Assembly (NCBI RefSeq): GCF_008365385.1
Contig: NZ_QOVF01000003.1
Span: forward strand, 434,001 to 498,000
Origin: Halopseudomonas laoshanensis
Lineage (GTDB): Bacteria; Pseudomonadota; Gammaproteobacteria; Pseudomonadales; Pseudomonadaceae
Direction: 5' to 3'
DNA: 64,000 nucleotides
The position numbers and the translations under genes are program-made. The notes under the pieces are model-generated. The model saw only the letters and a program-made list of their open reading frames with translations. It was not told where the DNA came from and did not search any database. Positions 17,869 through 26,176 of the stretch are shown here, piece after piece. Position 1 is the first letter of the stretch; the number at the start of each line of letters is the position of its first letter.

Positions 17869-18764
17869 CCGGCAACCCCTACATAATGATCAACCAGCAG
17901 CGCGACGAATATCCACAACAGATACCAGAGGGAAAACTTGAAGGTCTTGATGGCTGCATGCGGACGGCTGTCACGCCACATTGCCCAGGCCCAGTCGATA
18001 AAGCGCACGCCGAGTACCAGCGCCACGGTCAGGTAGATGATGCCGCTCATGTGAATCACATAAGGCAGCATGCTGACGGCGAGCAGAATAAAGGTGTAAA
18101 GCAGAATGTGCAGCTTGGTATACCGCTCGCCATGGGTGACGGGCAGCATCGGAATGTCGACCTTGGCGTATTCTTCCTTGCGGTGAATGGCCAGTGCCCA
18201 GAAATGCGGTGGCGTCCAGGCAAAAATGATCAGTACCAGCAACAATGCTTCGGCATCAATCTGCCCGGTAACCGCGGTCCAGCCCAGCAGGGGCGGAGCC
18301 GCGCCAGCGAGACCGCCGATGACGATATTCTGAGGCGTGGCGCGCTTGAGAAACGAGGTATAGATCACCGCGTAGCCGAGCAGCGAAGCCAGTGTCAGCC
18401 AGGCAGTCAGGGCGTTGATCCATTGCAGCAGAATGCCCATGCCGGCAACGCCGAGTACCAGGGCAAAGAGCATGGCATTGAGCGGATTGACCCGCCCCTG
18501 AGCCATCGGCCGACGCTGGGTGCGCGCCATATGGATATCGATACGCCGATCCACCAGATGATTGACCGCAGCCGCCGAACCGGCGCATAGGGCGATGCCC
18601 AGATTACCCAGCAACAACACGCTCCAGGGCACCATGCCTTCGGTAGCCAGCAGCATGCCGATGGCCGAAGTGATGATCATCAGTGCCACAACTTTGGGCT
18701 TGGTCAGCTCCAGGTAGTCGCGCCATCCGGCGCTGGCCTGTGCGGTGTTGCTCATAACGGTCAT
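17859..18764 (-). CDS. cyoE: Protoheme IX farnesyltransferase (heme O synthase)
   Basis: 301-residue UbiA-family prenyltransferase with about nine membrane helices. It adds farnesyl to heme B to make heme O, the precursor of heme A. Motif: NHLVDRRIDIHMARTQRRPM (first Asp-rich site), and a second loop near HRKEEYAKVDIPMLPV. The first ATG is chosen because GGGGGAAG lies in front of it; a second ATG three codons in is possible. In this aa3 cluster the ctaB name is equally apt. It follows ctaA by about 90 bases. Confidence 0.94.
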   Translation of the reverse strand: MTVMSNTAQASAGWRDYLELTKPKVVALMIITSAIGMLLATEGMVPWSVLLLGNLGIALCAGSAAAVNHLVDRRIDIHMARTQRRPMAQGRVNPLNAMLFALVLGVAGMGILLQWINALTAWLTLASLLGYAVIYTSFLKRATPQNIVIGGLAGAAPPLLGWTAVTGQIDAEALLLVLIIFAWTPPHFWALAIHRKEEYAKVDIPMLPVTHGERYTKLHILLYTFILLAVSMLPYVIHMSGIIYLTVALVLGVRFIDWAWAMWRDSRPHAAIKTFKFSLWYLLWIFVALLVDHYVGVAGWL

Positions 18765-18854
18765 CAGTGCTTCCCCCGACGCCTGAGGCGCCTGTCATTG
18801 TTCTTCTGGTCAGGCTTTGTTCTGGAAAAACCTGCGCCCAGTATGCGCCAGCCG

Positions 18855-19895
18855 TCAGCGGCTGGCCAGCCTTGAGCTAGACCTCTCGGTACTGAAAATG
18901 GCATCTGCAGCAGGCGCACGCAAGCGATAGTTGATAGCCACCACGACCAACAGCAGAGTAGCACCCACAGCATTGTGGGCAACGGCGACGGCCAGCGGCA
19001 AATGCGCCAGCACATTGGTGATGCCCAGACCGACCTGGGTTATCAATACCAGGGTAAGCAATCCGGCCAATTTAGGCATGCGCCGGTCCATCAGCTTCCA
19101 GGCCAGCAATAGCACAAACAGGCTGGTGACAATGGCGCCGAGCCGGTGGGTGAAATGGATGGCCGTGCGGCCTTCACCGAGCAACATGCCGCCTAGGTAA
19201 TTGGGCCCTATTTCGTGGAACAGGTGAAAGCCAGCGGCGAAGTCCATCTCTGGCCACCATTCGCCGTGGCAAGTGGGAAAGTCCACGCAGGCAACGGCGG
19301 CGTAATTAGTGCTGGTCCAGCCACCGAGGGTGATCTGCGCGATGACCACCAGCAGCGTCAGTCGGGCAAGGAATCGTAGTTTGGCGATTGCTTTGGCGGG
19401 GCCCATCGGGTGAAAGCCGCCGTGCAGGCGCAGGCACAGCAGCATCAGCAGACTGAGGGTGGCGAAGCCACCAAGCAGGTGCGCGGTGACGACTTGTGGC
19501 CACAATTTCAGTGTTACCGTCCACATGCCGAACAGCGCCTGACAGACTACCAGCAGTAGCAGACCGAAGCTCAGGCCCACCGGATAACCCGGCACGCGTT
19601 TTTGCCGCAGGCTCATCAGGGCCAGGCCGAGGATGACCAGGCCCAGGATCCCGGCGGCATAGCGGTGGATCATCTCGGCCCAGGCCTTGAAAACTTCCAC
19701 CGGGTCATCGGGAAAGCGCATCTCGGCTAGCTGAATGGCACTGTCGCTGCGCGGTACGCCGAGAAAACCATAACAACCCGGCCAGTCCGGACAACCCAGG
19801 CCGGCATGCACCAGGCGAGTGTAGGCACCGAGAATCACCACTACGAACCCTAGCGCCAATGCGCCGACGGCAAACAGGTAACCTGGTTTACGCAT
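18855..19895 (-). CDS. ctaA: Heme A synthase (COX15/CtaA)
   Basis: 346-residue, eight-helix membrane enzyme that oxidises the heme O methyl group to heme A. Seen: an N-terminal LVHAGLGCPDWPGCYG with the conserved Cys pair region, EMIHRYAAG, a second Cys loop (AVACVDFPTCHGEW), and the heme-ligand His motifs FTHRLGA and VAHNAVGA. It lies 5 bases after the preceding hypothetical gene and upstream of cyoE, so the two heme-modifying steps are encoded in order. Confidence 0.94.
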   Translation of the reverse strand: MRKPGYLFAVGALALGFVVVILGAYTRLVHAGLGCPDWPGCYGFLGVPRSDSAIQLAEMRFPDDPVEVFKAWAEMIHRYAAGILGLVILGLALMSLRQKRVPGYPVGLSFGLLLLVVCQALFGMWTVTLKLWPQVVTAHLLGGFATLSLLMLLCLRLHGGFHPMGPAKAIAKLRFLARLTLLVVIAQITLGGWTSTNYAAVACVDFPTCHGEWWPEMDFAAGFHLFHEIGPNYLGGMLLGEGRTAIHFTHRLGAIVTSLFVLLLAWKLMDRRMPKLAGLLTLVLITQVGLGITNVLAHLPLAVAVAHNAVGATLLLVVVAINYRLRAPAADAIFSTERSSSRLASR

Positions 19896-19900
19896 GACCT

Positions 19901-20500
19901 TTATCCTACCTTGGATACTTTCAAAAGATGTTTCAGATCGTCAAGCAACTGCTTGCCCGGTTTGTCCGCGTCCTGATGCAGCACCACTCGACCCAGTGGG
20001 TCGACGACCCATAATTGCGGGCCCTGCTGCCATTCCTGCGGATGCTGGTTCAGGCTGTTCTGGTAGGCAGCGGAATCCAGCGTACCTTTTTCCAGACGCG
20101 GGTACTCGGACTCCAGTTGTTCCAGCAGCTCTGCAGGGGGCTGTGTTGCCAGTGCCAGCATATGTTTCACTCGGCCGGCTTCGCGGCCGAGGGCAACATT
20201 GATCTGACGCGCCTCGTGCAGCAATTGCAGGCAGGCTTCCTCGCACGCTTGCGGGCTGGTAACCAGAACGCGCCAAGGCGAACCATAACCGACAGGGTCA
20301 GCTGCCAACTGCCAGTCTTCCAGCTGAATCTGTGGCTCAACCAGGTCGGAACGGTTGGTATTGCTTTGCGGCTCGTAACCGACTTTGGCCATGATGCCGG
20401 CAATCACGATGGGGCCGATCACCACGGCGAAGATCGCCAGCAGTTTCAGTTGCCCGCGCGGCTTTTTAGCGGTTGTGGGTGAGGTATCGCTACTACTCAT
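19901..20500 (-). CDS. Conserved hypothetical membrane-anchored protein of the cox cluster
   Basis: 199-residue protein with one N-terminal transmembrane helix (KLLAIFAVVIGPIVIAGIMAK) and a periplasmic domain. The domain resembles the thioredoxin-like fold of SCO proteins (WRVLVTSPQACEEACLQLLHEARQ, LWVVDPLGRVVLHQD) but has only a CEEAC in place of CxxxC context. It occupies the place of the PA0111-type gene between SURF1 and ctaA. The start overlaps the SURF1 stop by 8 bases. A role in oxidase assembly is inferred from context; the CxxxC-type pair could bind copper. Confidence 0.75.
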   Translation of the reverse strand: MSSSDTSPTTAKKPRGQLKLLAIFAVVIGPIVIAGIMAKVGYEPQSNTNRSDLVEPQIQLEDWQLAADPVGYGSPWRVLVTSPQACEEACLQLLHEARQINVALGREAGRVKHMLALATQPPAELLEQLESEYPRLEKGTLDSAAYQNSLNQHPQEWQQGPQLWVVDPLGRVVLHQDADKPGKQLLDDLKHLLKVSKVG

Positions 20501-21227
20501 TGTTATTTTTTCCCCGATGTTCAGACTGGAATCCAGCCCAGATAAAGAGTGCCAGTAATGCTATGGCCAGCGCAAACCATTGCACCGCATAGGCAGTATG
20601 TTTGCTGGCGGTCATGGGTAGTGCCGGCCAGTCAAGTTTGAAAGCGGCCTGGCTGCCGGTTTTCAGCCGCGCAGTCCAGCCGAGCAATGGGCGCTCCACC
20701 CCTGCGGCCATGCTCTCCAGATCCACCCGCGATATCAGCTTGGGCCAGTCAGATGTGCCGCCGCTTTGCCCCAGGGTAAAGCCTTGTTCTGCGCTGGGTA
20801 GCGCTTCTGCGTCGAGTTGTACGTCCTGGTCAGGTGTGGCTACAGTAGGGCGCTGGCGCCGGTCGGGCCAGGGTATCCAGCCGCGGTTGACGATCAGGCT
20901 ATCCCCGGAGGCATGATCGTCAAACACCTGCAGCACCTCTACGCCGGCCTTGCCGCCACGGATACGATTGTCCAGTAGCCAGATGCGCTCGGGGTCAAAC
21001 CGGCCCTGCAGGTATAACGGGCGCCAGCTGGGATCAGATTGCTGTTGTAGTTGTTCCAGGGTTTCGGCTACCGCGCTGCGGTTGGCATCCATCTGGGCCT
21101 GCATTGCGCGCTTTTCTTCGGCACGGTCCAGTTGCCAGAAGCCGAGGATAATCAGCAATGGCAGAAAGGCCAGCAGGAATATCCAGAGGGGCCAGCCGGG
21201 GGCGAAGCGTTTGGCGGAATCAGACAT
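20493..21227 (-). CDS. SURF1 family cytochrome oxidase biogenesis protein
   Basis: 244-residue protein with one membrane helix at each end (LWIFLLAFLPLLIILGFWQL and QWFALAIALLALFIWAGF) and a periplasmic middle. Family marks: GFWQLDRAEEKR near the start, WRPLYLQGRFDPERIWLLDNRI, VNRGWIPWPD, and YAVQWFALA at the end. SURF1 helps insert heme A into subunit I. It is divergent from the small DUF2909 gene and is the first gene of the assembly sub-operon (SURF1, hypothetical, ctaA, cyoE, SCO). Confidence 0.93.
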   Translation of the reverse strand: MSDSAKRFAPGWPLWIFLLAFLPLLIILGFWQLDRAEEKRAMQAQMDANRSAVAETLEQLQQQSDPSWRPLYLQGRFDPERIWLLDNRIRGGKAGVEVLQVFDDHASGDSLIVNRGWIPWPDRRQRPTVATPDQDVQLDAEALPSAEQGFTLGQSGGTSDWPKLISRVDLESMAAGVERPLLGWTARLKTGSQAAFKLDWPALPMTASKHTAYAVQWFALAIALLALFIWAGFQSEHRGKNNNE

Positions 21228-21252
21228 GGCAACCTTGATTAACGACAGGGTC

Positions 21253-21258
21253 TATAAT
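21253..21258 (+). promoter_or_regulatory. Possible -10 element of the DUF2909 gene
   Basis: TATAAT, 32 bases upstream of the DUF2909 ATG in the gap between the divergent SURF1 and DUF2909 genes. No good -35 hexamer sits at the right distance, so this is a tentative assignment. Confidence 0.4.
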
Positions 21259-21290
21259 GCACAAACCCTAACAAGCATGGATATTCGATT

Positions 21291-21503
21291 ATGTGGTTGA
21301 AACTGGCCATTCTGGTCTTGCTGCTGGCGGTCATCGTCAGCTTGTTCAGCGGCCTGTTCTTTCTGGTCAAGGATACCGACGGTTCAGGTCGTCTGGTTAC
21401 TGCTTTGAGTGTGCGGATTGGTCTGACGGTAGCGATACTGCTGCTGATTGCCTACGGCTTCTGGTCAGGCCAGTTTGCCTGGAATACGCCCTGGCTGCAC
21501 TGA
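21291..21503 (+). CDS. DUF2909 / twin transmembrane protein
   Basis: 70-residue protein of two membrane helices (LAILVLLLAVIVSLFSGLFFLV and VRIGLTVAILLLIAYGFW) joined by a short loop KDTDGSGRLVTAL. It matches the DUF2909 twin-transmembrane family. It is the only plus-strand gene inside the oxidase cluster, at the position known for its homologue in P. aeruginosa. A role with cytochrome oxidase is inferred only from its conserved location. It is convergent with coxC, and the coxC terminator abuts its stop. Confidence 0.85.
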   Translation: MWLKLAILVLLLAVIVSLFSGLFFLVKDTDGSGRLVTALSVRIGLTVAILLLIAYGFWSGQFAWNTPWLH

Positions 21504-21526
21504 AAACTGGCCCCGGGAGGGGCCAG
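21503..21526 (-). terminator. Rho-independent terminator of the coxBA-ctaG-coxC operon
   Basis: Perfect 8-bp stem CTGGCCCC / GGGGCCAG with a 4-base loop (21507-21526). On the minus strand it is followed by TTTTC, 9 bases past the coxC stop. It separates the structural oxidase genes from the assembly genes. Confidence 0.7.
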
Positions 21527-21534
21527 GTATCACG

Positions 21535-22425
21535 TCAGAATATATAGACGAAGATAAACAGACCAACCCAGACCACATCGACGAAGTGCCAATACCAACT
21601 GGCCGCTTCAAAACCGAAATGGTTTTCCGGGGTGAAATGGCCCTTGTGCACCCGCACCAGCATCACTGTGAGAATCAGCGTGCCCATAAACACGTGGGCG
21701 CCGTGAAAACCGGTGAGCATAAAGAAGGTAGCACCATAGATCCCCGAGTTAAGGGTTAACCCCAGGTCCTGGTAGGCGTGCACGTATTCGGCAATCTGCA
21801 GGCTGAGGAACACTACGGCCAGCACCACCGTCAGCAATAGCCAGTTCTTCAGGGCACCCCGCTTGCCTGCTCGCAGAGCGTGGTGGGCGAAGGTCACGGT
21901 GACACTGGAGGTGATCAGCAGAATGGTGTTGATCAGCGGTAGCTGCCAAGGGCTGATGGTTTCCTCCGGCCCCGGAAACAGAGCGGGATCGGGGTTGGCC
22001 ATCAGTGGCCAGGAATACTGAAAGCCTTCCCAGAGCATATTGCTGATGCCCTTATCGCCCTCACCGGACAGCCAGGGGCCGGCAAAAGTACGCACATAAA
22101 ACAGGGCGCCGAAGAAAGCCGCGAAGAACATCACTTCGGAAAAGATGAACCAGCCCATGCCCATGCGGAACGAGCGATCCATTTGCGCGCTGTACAGGCC
22201 CTGGTGGCTCTCGGTAATAACGTTGCCGAACCAGCCAAAGAACATCCAGGTAATGATCAGTGCGCCAGCCAGCAGTATGAACAGGCCGCTCTCGCCGCTG
22301 GAGTTCATCAAGGTGCCGGCACCGAATACCGAGGTCAGCAAGCCGATGGAGCCTACTATCGGCCATTTGCTCTGCGCCGGTACGTAATATTCTTCATGTG
22401 TTGAAGTGGTGTCGTGACTCGCCAT
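21535..22425 (-). CDS. coxC: Cytochrome c oxidase subunit III
   Basis: 296-residue, seven-helix subunit of the aa3-type oxidase. Seen: WPIVGSIGLL in the first helix, FFGWFGNVITESHQG, GWFIFSEVMFFAAFFGALFY with the conserved Glu, and the C-terminal GFHGAHVFMGTLIL and WYWHFVDVVWVGLFIFVYI. The start has a strong TAAGGAGA site. It is the last gene of the coxB-coxA-ctaG-coxC operon. Confidence 0.96.
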   Translation of the reverse strand: MASHDTTSTHEEYYVPAQSKWPIVGSIGLLTSVFGAGTLMNSSGESGLFILLAGALIITWMFFGWFGNVITESHQGLYSAQMDRSFRMGMGWFIFSEVMFFAAFFGALFYVRTFAGPWLSGEGDKGISNMLWEGFQYSWPLMANPDPALFPGPEETISPWQLPLINTILLITSSVTVTFAHHALRAGKRGALKNWLLLTVVLAVVFLSLQIAEYVHAYQDLGLTLNSGIYGATFFMLTGFHGAHVFMGTLILTVMLVRVHKGHFTPENHFGFEAASWYWHFVDVVWVGLFIFVYIF

Positions 22426-22455
22426 CTGTTGTTCTCCTTATCAGGCAGTCAAAAT

Positions 22456-23028
22456 TCAGTTGCTGTGCACGGCGGCCAGATCAAGATCAAAGGTCTCGGC
22501 CATGCGCTCAGTCACATCAAACAGGGTATAGGACAGCGTGAGCCGGTGAACTTCGCTCGGCAGCTCGCGATCTACGATAAAACGTACGGGCATTTCCACC
22601 GTTTCACCGGGCTGCAACATCTGCTGAGTGAAGCAGAAGCATTCGGTCTTGTGGAAATAGGCCGCGGCCTTGGACGGTGACACGCTGGGGATTGCCTGGG
22701 CAATCATCGGCTTGCTGGTCGGATTATGCGCGGTGAACATCATTTCATGCGTTTCACCAGGGTGCAGGGTCAGCTCGTTGGCCTGTGGGCCGAACGTCCA
22801 TGCCATGCCTTCGGCATTGGTCGAAATAAACTGGACCCTTACCGAACGGTTTTCATCCACGCTGCCATCGCCACCTTCATAGGCGCTTGCATTGGTCTTG
22901 CCGTTGATGCCGAAGGCATCACACATCACGTCGTAGATAGGCACCAGCAGAAAGCCGAAGCCGAACATGCCCACCACCAATAGCAACAGGCGGCTGATCA
23001 GACGTTTTGTAGTGATGCCTTCGCTCAT
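22456..23028 (-). CDS. ctaG: Cytochrome c oxidase assembly protein CtaG/Cox11
   Basis: 190-residue copper chaperone for the CuB site of subunit I. One N-terminal membrane helix (LLLLVVGMFGFGFLLVPIYDV) with the family's YDVMCDAFGINGKT after it, then a beta-barrel domain with the copper motif ECFCFTQQ and the FIVDRELP strand. The start has AAGGGGAC in front. It lies between coxA and coxC as in most Cox11-type operons. Confidence 0.95.
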   Translation of the reverse strand: MSEGITTKRLISRLLLLVVGMFGFGFLLVPIYDVMCDAFGINGKTNASAYEGGDGSVDENRSVRVQFISTNAEGMAWTFGPQANELTLHPGETHEMMFTAHNPTSKPMIAQAIPSVSPSKAAAYFHKTECFCFTQQMLQPGETVEMPVRFIVDRELPSEVHRLTLSYTLFDVTERMAETFDLDLAAVHSN

Positions 23029-23038
23029 GGCTGTCCCC

Positions 23039-24622
23039 TTACTTCACTTCAGGTGGGGTGCTGAAGGTGTGGTAGGGCGCCGGCGAGGCGACCGTCCACT
23101 CCAGACCTTCCGCGCCTTCCCAAGGCTTGGCTGCTGCCTTGGGGCCGCCTTTGATGCACTTGATCACGATAAACAGGAACAGCAACTGTGTAGCACCAAA
23201 CATGAAGGCGCCAATTGACGAAACCATGTTGAAGTTGGCGAACATCATGTTGTAGTCCGGTATCCGCCGCGGCATACCGGCCAGGCCGATAAAGTGCATC
23301 GGGAAGAACGCCATGTTCATGCCGACAAAGCTCATCCAGAAATGCGTCTTGGCCAAGACTTCGTCGTACATGTGGCCGGTCCATTTCGGCAGCCAGTAGT
23401 ACGCCGAGGCAAAGATGCCGAAGATCGCGCCCGGCACCAGTACGTAGTGGAAGTGCGCGACTACGAAATAGGTATCGTGATACTGGAAATCCGCCGGAGC
23501 GATCGCCAGCATCAGGCCGGAGAAGCCGCCGATGGTAAACAGAATGACGAAGGCGATGGCAAACAGCATCGGTGCTTCGAAGGTCAGCGAGCCGCGGAAC
23601 ATGGTGCTCACCCAGTTGAACACCTTGACCCCGGTGGGGACGGCGATCAGCAGAGTGGCGTACATGAAGAACAGCTCGCCGGTCAGCGGAATGCCCACGG
23701 TAAACATGTGGTGAGCCCAGACCACGAAAGACAGGAACGCGATCGCTGCGGTGGCGTACACCATCGAGGTGTAACCAAACAGGGGCTTGCGGCTGAACGC
23801 CGGGATGATCGCACTGACCGCGCCGAATGCCGGCAGGATCATGATGTACACCTCGGGGTGACCGAAGAACCAGAAGATGTGCTGGAACATCACCGGGTCA
23901 CCGCCACCTGCAGCGCTAAAGAAGCTGGTGCCGAAGTGGATATCCATCAACATCATGGTGACCACGCCCGCCAGTACCGGCATGACCGCGATCAGCAGGA
24001 AAGCGGTGATCAGCCAGGTCCAGACGAACAGCGGCATTTTCATCAGCGTCATGCCTGGGGCGCGCAGGTTGAGAATGGTGGCGATGATATTGATCGCGCC
24101 CATGATCGAACTGATACCCGCCAGGTGAATGGCAAAGATGAAGAAGGTCACGCTGTCTGGCGCGTAAGTGGTCGATAACGGAGCGTAGAAGGTCCAGCCG
24201 AAGTTCGGGCCACCGCCTTCCATGAACAGGGTCGACACCAGTAGGCCGAAGGCCGCAGGCAGCAGCCAGAAGCTGAAGTTGTTCATGCGCGGCAACGCCA
24301 TGTCCGGCGCGCCGATCATCATCGGGATCATCCAGTTGGCCAGGCCAACAAACGCTGGCATAACCGCACCGAAGACCATGATCAGGCCGTGCATGGTGGT
24401 CATCTGGTTAAAGAATTCCGGCTGCACCAGTTGCAGGCCGGGTTGGAAGAGTTCTGCGCGGATAACCATGGCCATGGTGCCGCCAAGCAAAAACATGGCG
24501 AAACTGAACCACAGGTACATCGAGCCGATGTCCTTGTGGTTGGTGGTCAGAACCCAACGCATCAAACCTTTGGCCGGACCATGGGCATGGTCGGCGTGAT
24601 GGTGATCAATCACTGCACTCAT
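23039..24622 (-). CDS. coxA: Cytochrome c oxidase subunit I (aa3 type)
   Basis: 527-residue, twelve-helix heme-copper oxidase core. Visible ligands: TMHGLIMVFGAV (low-spin heme His), HPEVYI with the Tyr cross-linked to the CuB His, WAHHMFTVG (CuB His pair), and AHFHYVL (heme a and a3 His). The D-channel helix motif region is present (NWMIPMMIGAPDMALPRMN). It reduces O2 to water and pumps protons. The start is behind AATAGGAGA, and the gene begins 9 bases after the coxB stop. Confidence 0.98.
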   Translation of the reverse strand: MSAVIDHHHADHAHGPAKGLMRWVLTTNHKDIGSMYLWFSFAMFLLGGTMAMVIRAELFQPGLQLVQPEFFNQMTTMHGLIMVFGAVMPAFVGLANWMIPMMIGAPDMALPRMNNFSFWLLPAAFGLLVSTLFMEGGGPNFGWTFYAPLSTTYAPDSVTFFIFAIHLAGISSIMGAINIIATILNLRAPGMTLMKMPLFVWTWLITAFLLIAVMPVLAGVVTMMLMDIHFGTSFFSAAGGGDPVMFQHIFWFFGHPEVYIMILPAFGAVSAIIPAFSRKPLFGYTSMVYATAAIAFLSFVVWAHHMFTVGIPLTGELFFMYATLLIAVPTGVKVFNWVSTMFRGSLTFEAPMLFAIAFVILFTIGGFSGLMLAIAPADFQYHDTYFVVAHFHYVLVPGAIFGIFASAYYWLPKWTGHMYDEVLAKTHFWMSFVGMNMAFFPMHFIGLAGMPRRIPDYNMMFANFNMVSSIGAFMFGATQLLFLFIVIKCIKGGPKAAAKPWEGAEGLEWTVASPAPYHTFSTPPEVK

Positions 24623-24631
24623 GATGGTCTC

Positions 24632-25756
24632 CTATTGGCTATTCTTGAAATTGAGGATGTCGAGCGGTGCTACGATGTCGCCGGTGTCATTGTCCCAGGC
24701 GTTACGTTCGTAGGTGACTACCGCAGCGATATCGGTTTCCGACAGCTGTGGGCCGAACGCGGCCATCGAGGTGCCGGATTTGCCATTGACGACGATATCG
24801 ATGTGCGCAGCGACATCATTCAGCGCAATTTCACTGCCTTTCAGTGCGGGGAACATCGGTGGCAAACCTTCACCACCAGGCTGGTGACAGGAGGAACAGG
24901 AGCGTGAGTAAACCTGCTCACCACGTTCCATCAGCTCTTCAAGCGTCCAGTCCTTCTCGCGCAGCTCGGCTTCGCGGGCGGCGGTTTCTTTTTTCTCCGC
25001 CAGCCAGATGTCGTAGTCTTCCTGCGACTTGGCTTCAACCACTACCGGCATGAAGCCATGGTCGCGGCCGCAAAGCTCGGTGCATTGACCACGGAAAATG
25101 CCTGGCTCCTCGATGCGCGTCCAGGCTTCGTTGACGAAGCCGGGAATCGCGTCTTTCTTCACTGCCAGAGCAGGTACCCACCAGGAGTGGATAACGTCTG
25201 CCGCAGTGACCAGAAAGCGAATTTTCTTGCCAACCGGCACCACAAGAGGCTCATCTACTTCGAGTAGATAGTTTTCATTCTTGGGGGAAAGATTGTCGAT
25301 TTCTTCGCGGGGGGTAACCATGTTGCTCATGAAAGCAACGTCTTCATTCAGGTAGCTGTACTGCCAGCGCCATTGATAACCGGTGATCAGGATGTCGATA
25401 TCAGCTTCTTCGGCATCATAGATTTCGATCAGGGTTTTGGTCGCGGGTACTGCCATGCCCACCAGAATCAGCAGCGGTATGATGGTCCAGAGAACTTCAA
25501 CGCCGACGTTCTCGTGAAACTTGGCGGGGACGGCGCCCCTGGATTTGCGGTGCATGAACATCGACCAGAACATGATGCCGAAGACGATCACGCCTATCAC
25601 GACACAGATCCAGAAGATCAACATATGCAGATCAAAGACCGAGCGACTGATGTCAGTCACCCCCTCACGCATATTAAATGCCCATCCGGCGCTTACGGTG
25701 CCACTGAGTGCTAGCAATAACAGACCACTCAGCCAGGCGCTTGCTTGTCGCAACAT
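24632..25756 (-). CDS. coxB: Cytochrome c oxidase subunit II with fused cytochrome c domain
   Basis: 374-residue subunit. Signal peptide, two membrane helices (about 35-100), then the cupredoxin CuA domain with C225 and C229 in CTELCGRDHGFM and the substrate-facing GYQWRW. A C-terminal class I cytochrome c domain follows, with CSSCH at 287-291 and a likely Met ligand in GTSMAAFGP. This is the caa3-like subunit II arrangement common in pseudomonads. It is the first gene of the operon; a sigma-S/sigma-70-like promoter lies about 170 bases upstream. Confidence 0.97.
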   Translation of the reverse strand: MLRQASAWLSGLLLLALSGTVSAGWAFNMREGVTDISRSVFDLHMLIFWICVVIGVIVFGIMFWSMFMHRKSRGAVPAKFHENVGVEVLWTIIPLLILVGMAVPATKTLIEIYDAEEADIDILITGYQWRWQYSYLNEDVAFMSNMVTPREEIDNLSPKNENYLLEVDEPLVVPVGKKIRFLVTAADVIHSWWVPALAVKKDAIPGFVNEAWTRIEEPGIFRGQCTELCGRDHGFMPVVVEAKSQEDYDIWLAEKKETAAREAELREKDWTLEELMERGEQVYSRSCSSCHQPGGEGLPPMFPALKGSEIALNDVAAHIDIVVNGKSGTSMAAFGPQLSETDIAAVVTYERNAWDNDTGDIVAPLDILNFKNSQ

Positions 25757-25924
25757 TCCCGGTTCCCCTTATTTTTTTTATTCAGCTCTGGTAGCGGGGG
25801 GAAGTGCATTTAGAAAGTCATCAGGACTGAATAAACACGTGGCAATGCACTGCTCGGACGGGCCGTTGAAGCGGCATGCTCAAGCGGGATTGACTGGCCC
25901 CCCAAAAAACTGCCAGACCCGTTG

Positions 25925-25952
25925 AGTATAGACCTGACAGTTTCTAAGGCAA
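25925..25952 (-). promoter_or_regulatory. Promoter of the cox operon (sigma-70/RpoS-like)
   Basis: On the minus strand TTGCCT (25947-25952), 16 bases, then TATACT (25925-25930) in the context TCTATACT, which resembles the C-TATACT form preferred by RpoS. It lies 169 bases upstream of the coxB start, giving a long leader. RpoS control of the homologous cox operon is known in P. aeruginosa. An imperfect inverted repeat (CTGCCAGACC / GACCTGACAG) covers the element. Confidence 0.55.
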
Positions 25953-25956
25953 TCCC

Positions 25957-26176
25957 CGGAAAGCTTTATTTTTGATATCTGTCAAGGCTGCACATGTAGC
26001 CTTGTGTTAGCAGCGGCCGCCGCAAACCGGCAGCGGTAAGAGGGCAAAAGTCTCTGCATTTCATTCTATTGCCTCACCCTGAGCCACTTTGACGATATCA
26101 TAGTGCTCTGCTAGCTTGAGACGGATCGCCAGCGATCTCCATCTCGACCAGTTTCTGGTATTTACGGGAGTGTCTT
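25957..26176. other. Non-coding gap between the cox promoter and the next gene
   Basis: Together with the coxB leader this makes a 420-base gap between divergent genes. I see no ORF worth calling, no RNA gene and no clear terminator here. The last 70 bases should hold the promoter of the hypothetical gene at 26177, which has GGGAGTG ahead of its ATG. Confidence 0.5.

Noticed and set aside
23294-24178. 294-codon plus-strand frame antisense to coxA
   Set aside because: Highly charged His/Asp/Arg-rich sequence that arises from the complement of helix codons.
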